Positions 56,258 through 64,000 of a DNA stretch of 64,000 nt are shown piece by piece (the first letter of the stretch is position 1; each line of letters opens with the position of its first letter). The position numbers were made by a program, and so were the translations under genes. Where the stretch lies: contig NW_003314311.1 of the NCBI RefSeq assembly GCF_000143415.4, forward strand, positions 1 through 64,000, written 5' to 3'. Below the pieces are notes generated by a model. It did not search any database, was not told the origin of the DNA, and worked only from the letters and a program-made list of their open reading frames with translations. This DNA comes from Selaginella moellendorffii. Lineage: Eukaryota; Streptophyta; Lycopodiopsida; Selaginellales; Selaginellaceae.

Positions 56258-58205
56258 ATGGGCAATGTTGGGGAGAGAAAACAAACTGTGGAGAAGGATT
56301 GGGGTAAGGATATTATCCTCTGCAAAGTATATGATAATGCTCAACATCACTAGATTTGTAAACATTGCAACAAAGAGTATGGAGGGTCTTTGAAGCATCA
56401 CCAAACACATTTGGGGTGAATCCCAAGTCACCAAATTGCTTTATATGAGATTATGCCACCTGAAGTTGAGCATGAGAACTAAGAAGTCTTTTGGAAGACT
56501 TATCCAAAAAATAACTCAAGAACTCAATAACATGGAGCAACTGATACCCAAATGCTAGAAAGGGAACCATCTACTACAAGATCAAATGCCCAAATGTCAT
56601 ATAGGGACATGGGGAGTGGAGGTAATAGAGCATCTATAAGGCAGTCCTCTCAGAGAAGCTCTATATACTCAATTGGAAATGCAACTCTTGATGGTTGTTT
56701 GCCTATAAACATATAGATTGTCTCAAATGCCAAGTTGGCACATCTAGGATGCAAAACTCAAACAACTCTTAAATAGTCCTTTGAAAACCAATATCACTGA
56801 AATGCAAATGTGGTTGTGAGGAGGCTTATATAAGCTTATGCTCCTCCTTTTAACATCATTAGTTCACTTTTTTGGGAAGACATGATGAATGTTTTACTTG
56901 TTGCTGGAAAAGGATATAAATCCACCATGATCAAATATAAAGGACTACATATTCAACATTTGAATAAAGAATGTGAAAGTTTGAGAAAGAGGATGCAGCC
57001 AATCAAAGAAGGATGGAAACATTATGGTTGTAATATCATCTTGGATAGATGGCAATGTAGCAGGAAGAGGCTGATTATCAACTTCTTGGTTGTGAGTTGT
57101 CAAGGTTGCATATTCCTAAAATCTGTGGATGCATAAGATGCAATCAAGACTGATTTATATCTCTATAAGCAGTTACAGCCAATGATTCTGAAAGTTGAAC
57201 TTGAAAATGTTGTTCAACTAGTCACAAATAATGCAGCCAATTGTGTGAGCATCGGCCAACTTATGATGGAGGAGTTTCCTCACATCATACATGGTCATTG
57301 GGTTTGTCATGTTCTTGATTTGTTATGTGAAGAACTTGAATGGGCATAGCCATTGCATTGGTTACCTTCTTCACAAAAAAACCAAAGCTTCTAGTTGCTT
57401 TCCAGAAGATTCCATGTTTGGCTTGATACTTGAAGCTATGTGTCTGGAGCAGACGAAGTGGAAGCCCTAGTGAAGAATAGTGAGTTTTGGATGTAGTATT
57501 CTGAGCTTCTCGTGATCATGGCCCCAATTCTAAAGCTGTTAAAAATAGTTGATAGAGATGGCGCAGGGATGTGTGTCATCTTTGAAGCTATGGATCAAAT
57601 GCAAAAGAGCTTATAGAAATTGGCTGATGATGATGTGGTGGACAAGCAGAGAATTGAAATGGTTAAAGCATTCATATACAATAATGATTAGTTTGGTCCA
57701 AACTGTTGGCTCATGATGCACAATTGTCTACAAAGTGTGGCTGTTGTTTACATCCATTGTGGATGGACATGGAAGAGGATGTTGAAGGCAATGATACCCA
57801 TGCATACTTTGAATAGATTTCAAAGGGGGATTTGACGCTTAAGGAAATGTTAGTGCTTCAATTTCATGATTTCAAGAAAAATCAACCTGCACAGATAAGA
57901 CATAATCTAGAGAGTATATATCTCAACTCCTTGACCTGCAAAAGGTGGCTATATAAATGCTCAACCAATGTATTTCAATTTTTGATGCTAAAAGAAATTA
58001 GAGCATTTGGAGCATTGTCTAGTCTAAGAGAAGAGCTCAGTTGCGTTGTGAACATGAAAAGTTAGTGTATTGTTACACTAACTTGAAGTTAATCCAACTC
58101 ATAGAGACAAAGGGCACCCCTTGTAAGGAGATTGATCATGATGATTTAGATTTAGAAGCCAATTGGGAGAGGCTTTTATATATGGAGCAAATGATGGAAG
58201 AATTC
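56258..58205 (+). pseudogene. hAT-family transposase relic (BED finger + DUF659)
   Basis: A BED-type zinc finger relic lies at 56258-56420 (ICKHCNKEYGGSLKHH followed by QTHLG). At about 57000-57350 there is a DUF659-like stretch: GWKHYGCNIILDRW, LIINFLVVSCQGCIFLKSVDA, ENVVQLVTNNAANCV and HWVCHVLDLLCEE. Further decayed pieces run to about 58200. Stop codons and frame changes occur throughout. Terminal inverted repeats were not found. The family is a cut-and-paste DNA transposon group common in plants. Confidence 0.8.
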
Positions 58206-58339
58206 TAAGAACTTTTATAAGAGATAGATGAAAGTGTTGTATGATCTTGAAATTATGCAGTAGAATATTCTAATATTTAAAAGAATCTTTTAGAATCTTT
58301 TTCATTTCTTTAGGTTTTTAAGTTTGTTACTAACAAACG

Positions 58340-60034
58340 CATTTGGAACGTTTGTGTGTTTACTCGGTAAGTATGGTTTCTACCATGAATTCTTGCTCTA
58401 GATCGGGGAGAACTAATAGAGGAGACTTGGAGGAATCATCATTTGAGCTCCACAAAGCCTTCTATGCAGATTCTTCCCACGAAAAGGTACCAGTCCTGAT
58501 AATGTTTGAGTGGAGCTGCTACCGATGTGAAGTGCCAAATGAAGTAGTGGAGATAATTGGCAAACCTGACAAATGCTTGAAGCTGCTTCAATGACTACCA
58601 ATCTTCTACCACCAAAAGCTTGTTTAGATTTGGGAAAACTTGTCCATGAGAAACTCAAAATCCCAACTACTCAAATTTTTGTATACCAAAGCTGCATTTA
58701 GATAGTTTACTAACCATCCTATTCTCCTCTAATGTGGAGAATACACATAAATGCCATATCTTGTCTTTCTTGAGGACTAACAACTTTGGTGTGGCGAATG
58801 GGCTGTTGCTAAGCTCGATAAGGTTCTACTCCAATAGCTCCACCATCATTCAATCTATAGTATCATGTTCCTCCTTTGTCAACCAAAATAAAGGCCTACA
58901 AACAGGGCTGGTCAGCTTGATTGTGTGCTTCATACTGGTCTTCTCACTAACCATGGGTGCCACTTACAACTTAAAGACAGCTTTGTAGTGTAAGAGGACA
59001 TTCACGATCTCGTCCACCAATCCCATCTCTCAGATCCTATGGATTTGCTTCATTGGTTGCCAAAGTTGACATTGCTGTCTTGTTGTTGTTCCAAGCTTCA
59101 GGTCCACTCTTGAAACTTTCATCTATCTTTGGCCCCGTCATACTTCTCCAGCGGGATCTGATCTTGCCATCTTCCCCAGCAATTAGTCATATACCTCCAG
59201 CATCAATGGGAGTTCTTCCCAACATTCCTTCCCCTTTCCTGTTAACCCCGACTCCTCGCATCTTCTTGATTAAGCCCTCATACCACTCTGTGCTGTCCAC
59301 TAGAGGGAGTGGGACTAAGGAAGAGTCATGTAACCGGTCATGATTTGTCAATCGGCAAACTAGGCCCCATTGATCCTGGTTCATTTGGCTTGAATGCATC
59401 CTCCCCTCCAAGAGCTCCTGGCACTCCTGGAGTTGTTCTTGCTGCTCCCCCAATCGCTGCAGCACCTGATCCAGATGTTGCAAAGAAAGCTGTGCAGATG
59501 CGTACTGCTCACTTCCCTGCTTTTGATCAGACAAGTACAGCTGCATGAACGAACGGAGGGCATTCTTGATGTTTGTCAACATCTCAGTCGAAACTAGTGG
59601 CGATGGGGCTGACGAGTTTGTAGTCTCACCTTTTGTCTCTGGGTAGATCTCACTGTCTTCTTGCCATGCCATGGCAAAGCCCTGGCGCCATTCTCTTCAC
59701 CTACGAGCTCCCAAGCGAACCAAGAACACGAACAAACCCTAGGGATACCGTGAAAGGAAGAGAAGTGCCAATTGAATGGTTCTCACTGTTATGCCCCTAG
59801 AAACTTCATGAAATGTCACTATCCAAATCGTGCAAATTGGCAGTCTGGCTAGAGAATTGGTGCTCCAATACCACTGTTGCATTCCTCCATCATTTTATAG
59901 ATCTCTAAGCATTCCTTAAAGGGAAAAGGAATAGGGGTGGAAGGAAAAGAAAAGAAATCAAGGAAGGGGAGAAGAAGATCCAAAATTATAACCTGCCCGT
60001 ACACACTTACCTTATATCACTCCCGTGTTTATCA
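58340..60034 (-). mobile_element. Truncated Ty3/gypsy relic with one LTR
   Basis: Right-hand LTR 59875-60034 (TG...CA, 160 bp). Next to it the minus strand reads TGGTATTGGAGCACC (59859-59873), a primer-binding-site-like sequence. A gag-like frame follows (59672-59187, Gln-rich LQHLDQVLQRLGEQQEQ). Further left are decayed reverse-transcriptase pieces: about 58735-58950 reads KHTIKLTSPVCRPLFWLT and NSPFATPKLLVLKKD, and about 58400-58650 has QLQAFVRFANYLHYFI and a LPDLEQEFMVE-like RNase H start. Integrase and the second LTR are missing. Confidence 0.75.
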
Positions 60035-60100
60035 TATGGAGACTGACTAAAATAAGCGTCAAATTCCTATGGAGACTGACTAAAATAAGCGTCAAATTCC
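60035..60100. repeat. 33-bp tandem duplication
   Basis: Two perfect copies of a 33-bp unit (starts TATGGAGACTGACTAAAA) lie immediately outside the LTR end at 60034. Simple slippage or a rearrangement scar. Confidence 0.9.
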
Positions 60101-60596
60101 TAGACTCATGAGTCGGAAACCTTTATTTTTATAGATAAGTTATTTCATAAACTGTGATCTTGATTATTTTAAGCTGAAGTTGAAGTCAATCATAGTTTCT
60201 ATTTTGGAAGTTTTAAAATACTATTCAAGCTTTCTAGTGTTTGAATAACAAATAGTAGTAATTGATGGCACTAATAGAAAAAACTATTTCTGATATGAAC
60301 AATTTAGTTTTCAAGCACCTTTCATAGTTTATTTAATTAAATTATAAAAATTTATATTTTTAAAAACAATGACATTAATATTAATAACCACCTCTGTAAA
60401 ATAGTATGATAATAAATTTTGTTTATAAAATAGCTAATCATGAAAAATTAAACTAGTTTATTAATATCTTTACAGTTTTCTTATCATTTTGCTATGAGTT
60501 TTATATAGTTTCAATATTGCATAATGTTTTCCTTTTTCAAATAATCAACATAACTATTCGAAATTAATAGAATAAAGTACTCTTACAGATAGTAGA
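60101..60596. other. AT-rich 5' flank of lectin-like gene 2
   Basis: Very AT-rich with no reading frame. It probably includes the promoter of the gene starting at 60597, but no specific element is identifiable. Confidence 0.4.
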
Positions 60597-61451
60597 ATGA
60601 TTATATCTATTTATTATTTATTTTTATTTTTATCTTATTGTCATTGTATAACTAAGTATTATGATAAACCACAAGCTATTTCTGTTCATTACAGACATTA
60701 TACTATTTTACCTCTAATTTACAAACTTATTGAAGATGTTGGTAAAAGAGAAAATTTATATCTTGGCTTTTCACTATCTAAAGTGAAATTTGAAAAACAA
60801 AAGACTTTAATAATAACTATAACTGTTCTTGATATACAAGTTGAATATAAAAATTTAGTAGCTTGTACTATTATTGCTAGCCTATCAAAGGTGTATAAAG
60901 GATTTCGTATTCAAAACCGATTGCTTAAAATTTATCAAGATTATATTGTTAATGATGGAGTTACCTATGGTTCAGCTGAATATATAGATGAGAGATACTC
61001 AATATCCTACACTTTAGAAAGTGATGAATTATATGACACAAAGAGTATATATAAAACTTATTTTGAAATTGGAAATTTTAAAGATTGTAATATTTATATA
61101 GTATGCATAAGAAATAGACCATTCTTTTCATATTTAGAAAATGGAGCTTTTCTTCAATCTCCAAATCGTTTATATATTTTATATATGCAGATTGACTGTA
61201 ATTTAGTTCTTTATAATGGGTTGTCCATAATTTGGGAAACAAAAACTAATAATATGGGTGAGGGATGTTTTCTTAGATTACAAAAAAATGGAAATCTTGT
61301 AATTTATGATAAAAATTACAGAGAGATCTTAGTATATCATTTAAAGAAACAAGATAAATGGGTTACATATGCATTATGTGTTGAAAATGAAGGATATCTT
61401 GCTATTTATAATACAAATTTGCAAATTTGTGTATGGAAATCAAATTATTAA
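60597..61451 (+). CDS. Secreted protein: unknown N-terminal domain + GNA-type lectin domain (paralogue 2)
   Basis: 284 residues, no intron, strongly A/T-ending codons. It is clearly paralogous to 24255-25118: hydrophobic leader (IYYLFLFLSYCHC), CITKYYDKPQAIS versus CITKYYDHPQAIS, LPLIYKLIEDV, GFSLSKVKFEKQKTLI, then the lectin part with MQIDCNLVLY (exact QxDxNxVxY), QKNGNLVIY (one change from the motif) and a motif-less third repeat (GYLAIYNTNLQICVWKSN). Conserved cysteines occur in DCNIYIVC, DCNL, GCFL, ALCVEN and QICVW. An open frame of full length in both copies argues that selection maintains them. Start codon chosen because it gives a signal peptide at the paralogue's position. Confidence 0.82.
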   Translation: MIISIYYLFLFLSYCHCITKYYDKPQAISVHYRHYTILPLIYKLIEDVGKRENLYLGFSLSKVKFEKQKTLIITITVLDIQVEYKNLVACTIIASLSKVYKGFRIQNRLLKIYQDYIVNDGVTYGSAEYIDERYSISYTLESDELYDTKSIYKTYFEIGNFKDCNIYIVCIRNRPFFSYLENGAFLQSPNRLYILYMQIDCNLVLYNGLSIIWETKTNNMGEGCFLRLQKNGNLVIYDKNYREILVYHLKKQDKWVTYALCVENEGYLAIYNTNLQICVWKSNY

Positions 61452-64000
61452 ACTTCTTTAACATTAAGATAATTCACCATGATTATTTTTAAATAAACTA
61501 TTTTATATTTTTAGCTAATAAAAAACAGGGAAAATTACATTACTAAAACTTTACAAAAAAACAAATTTGCCTTTAGAATTTTTAAAATTATAGTTTTGAT
61601 TCTACAAAGCTAGAAAACTACCCTTACTCAACCTTCAACTAAAATAATCTAAAATATTCTATTTAATTTGGGGCAAATGGGATTAAGGATTAGGGCTAAT
61701 TGATGTGNNNNNNNNNNNNNNNNNNNNNNNNNNNNNNNNNNNNNNNNNNNNNNNNNNNNNNNNNNNNNNNNNNNNNNNNNNNNNNNNNNNNNNNNNNNNN
61801 NNNNNNNNNNNNNNNNNNNNNNNNNNNNNNNNNNNNNNNNNNNNNNNNNNNNNNNNNNNNNNNNNNNNNNNNNNNNNNNNNNNNNNNNNNNNNNNNNNNN
61901 NNNNNNNNNNNNNNNNNNNNNNNNNNNNNNNNNNNNNNNNNNNNNNNNNNNNNNNNNNNNNNNNNNNNNNNNNNNNNNNNNNNNNNNNNNNNNNNNNNNN
62001 NNNNNNNNNNNNNNNNNNNNNNNNNNNNNNNNNNNNNNNNNNNNNNNNNNNNNNNNNNNNNNNNNNNNNNNNNNNNNNNNNNNNNNNNNNNNNNNNNNNN
62101 NNNNNNNNNNNNNNNNNNNNNNNNNNNNNNNNNNNNNNNNNNNNNNNNNNNNNNNNNNNNNNNNNNNNNNNNNNNNNNNNNNNNNNNNNNNNNNNNNNNN
62201 NNNNNNNNNNNNNNNNNNNNNNNNNNNNNNNNTTTGAAAAGGTACATTGTAGCTGTAAGAGTCAGGGTGCCCTTGGGAAGCTTCACACATCTATTTAGAA
62301 GGGAGGGTTAGCTTGTTTGATTCAAACTTTCATCAATGTTATTAATGTGAGGAGCAAGGGGGCAAGGCATACATTTGGGGAACAAAAAAGTTAGTTCCAA
62401 TATGGATTGCTAATGGTTTTCAGCAAACCTTGGTAGAAGAATTAGGATTTAACATGAAAAACACAAGTAGGTATGTTAGATGGGAAGATGGTGTTAATAT
62501 ACTATATATAAGACCTTAGAGGGGGAAATAGAAAATAATTAAAGAGATTCCTATGAATCAGGTAGAGCTTTATGCAAAGCTCTCCATGTACTGTAAGAAG
62601 CTTTTGGAGAGCAATCTCAAGAGTAAAGTATTCATGGAAAGAGATTGATTGTATCAAATAGTTATTTGTTGCTTTTAAAGTATTCTTAATTGGTTTCTCA
62701 TGTTATAAACTTTTGGTTGAACTCATCTCAAGGGCCACTTCTAAGACTACTTATTGAGTGCTAGTGTTGAAAGGAGCATTATATCCTTTAGCATTTAGCA
62801 AGTGGTTTTTTTTGCTTATGAACAAAGCAATCAATAATAAATGTAGTATGATATTCCTTTCTGATCTGTAGAAAGGTGTTGTTGATATGTAATACAAGTG
62901 GAACATGGTTAACAAAGTTGATGACTTAATTCTTCAAGCAATGAAGTTTGGGATGATATTAGTGATATGACTTCCACTAGTTTAGTGAAGCTTAGATTTG
63001 TGAAGTATGAAGTCGTGATTGCTTAATTCTACACCCATCCTTGCTACTCACTTGAGGCTTATTGTGGCACATATAGGTCTTTTGTTCTGGAGGGCTTGTG
63101 CAAGAATAATACACAACCATTAAAAATCCTCTTAGTTAACTAAGGAAAAAATGTGTATGAACATAATACATTGGTTATGATAAAAAGGGCTTTCCATTGT
63201 GGATGATGTCATTACATTAGACATAGCAGATGAACTTGTTAGTAGCTAATTTAATTAGTTTATTTTGTTTTTCTTTCTATTTTATTTGTTATTCTCTTGA
63301 ATATATGTTAATAAGTAGAATATTCTAGAATATTTTAGTTGAAGAGTGTTAAAAGGTTGAGTAAGGGTTTTGTTTTGTAATATGTAAAATTTTGTAGTGG
63401 CAAAATTGTAAATTTGGAAATTTAGGACTAAATTTTGGTTGGTCATGGAGCTAGCTGAAATATGTTCTTTATTGAGCATTATTTAAGGGTTTTAAAATCT
63501 TTGGTAAAGAAAAATTTGAAGAATCTATAGCTGAAGGTTTGCTATTAAGAGAGAGTTTTTTATATATATAATATTTTAGTGCTAATTTGGTTACTAGTAT
63601 TCCATAGTTTATATCTCTATTTGATTATAGTAGCATTCAATTGCAGCATTTAGGAAAATAAATTCAACTTAGTTTAGAAGAGCATGAAAATATTTCTCTA
63701 TATATTTTGTAGCACATGTGCTTTTCACTTTTTATCATATAGTGATTTACCATAAGATAACCACAAAGCAAAACCTAAACTCTTTAGGTGCCATGTATCA
63801 CATGACACATGCCACATGCCATGTGTTCAATGATAGTAGAGCAAAACTCAAGTTTCAAAGCCTTAAATGAAAGAACAAAGTTAAACTCTTAATTTTGTAA
63901 CCAAGGGGTTAAGGAACCAAAATATAGAGCAACTCAAGAGCGTTATGCCCAAGGAGCAAAGGGATAGGAGCATAGAGTGACATAAGAATAGTCATAGAGC
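61452..64000. other. AT-rich region with a 525-bp assembly gap; no gene seen
   Basis: Ns fill 61708-62232, so nothing can be said there. On both sides the DNA is AT-rich with many stops in all frames. Fragments such as 62880-63120 look like decayed coding sequence but match no family I recognise. Confidence 0.5.

Noticed and set aside
61700-62311. Frames of about 200 codons spanning 61700-62311
   Set aside because: They consist of an assembly gap of Ns and carry no sequence information.

Overview
The window looks like nuclear DNA of a lycophyte, most likely Selaginella (probably S. moellendorffii). This is inferred, not tested. The reasons are plant-type genes split by very short GT-AG introns (mostly 45-100 bp), genes packed 50-170 bp apart, intronless PLS-type PPR genes, and a CYB5D1-like gene of the kind kept by organisms with motile cilia (lycophytes have flagellate sperm). 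Two runs of N (21355-21454 and 61708-62232) are assembly gaps.

Layout. Positions 1-1866 hold no recognisable gene. 1867-14760 is an old, decayed Ty3/gypsy LTR retrotransposon on the + strand. Its gag was split by a much younger, non-autonomous, large-LTR element on the - strand (2729-10618) flanked by a perfect GCAAT target duplication. 15116-34788 is a gene-dense island: acyl-CoA-binding protein (-), a peptidase-C45/acyltransferase-like protein (+), NRDE2 (+), an ANTH-domain clathrin adaptor (+), an AT-rich secreted lectin-like gene (-), MCM2 (+), a subtilase with a GPI-type tail (+) and a PPR gene (-). 34789-41383 is AT-rich repeat territory with a PPR relic and a complete 705-bp TRIM element. 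41384-53436 is a second dense island: CYB5D1-like (-), PPR (+), a BRANCHLESS TRICHOMES/At5g41620-type coiled-coil protein (+), a ZCCHC10-like zinc-knuckle protein (+), galactokinase (-) and MTV1/tepsin (-). 53437-64000 is transposon debris (three-copy repeat, hAT relic, gypsy relic) plus a second copy of the AT-rich lectin-like gene at 60597-61451.

Most genes are unrelated housekeeping functions (replication licensing, RNA surveillance, clathrin/vacuolar trafficking, sugar salvage, organelle RNA processing), so there is no operon-like logic. Several pairs probably share promoters or have abutting transcripts. The two observations most worth follow-up are a pair of apparently mutually exclusive 83-nt exons encoding alternative ATP-binding loops in the galactokinase gene (50112-50322), and the two-member family of secreted, intronless, AT-rich proteins that join an unrecognised N-terminal domain to a GNA-type lectin domain. 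Gene models were built by hand from reading frames and splice signals. Each multi-exon model closes in frame, but none has transcript support here.
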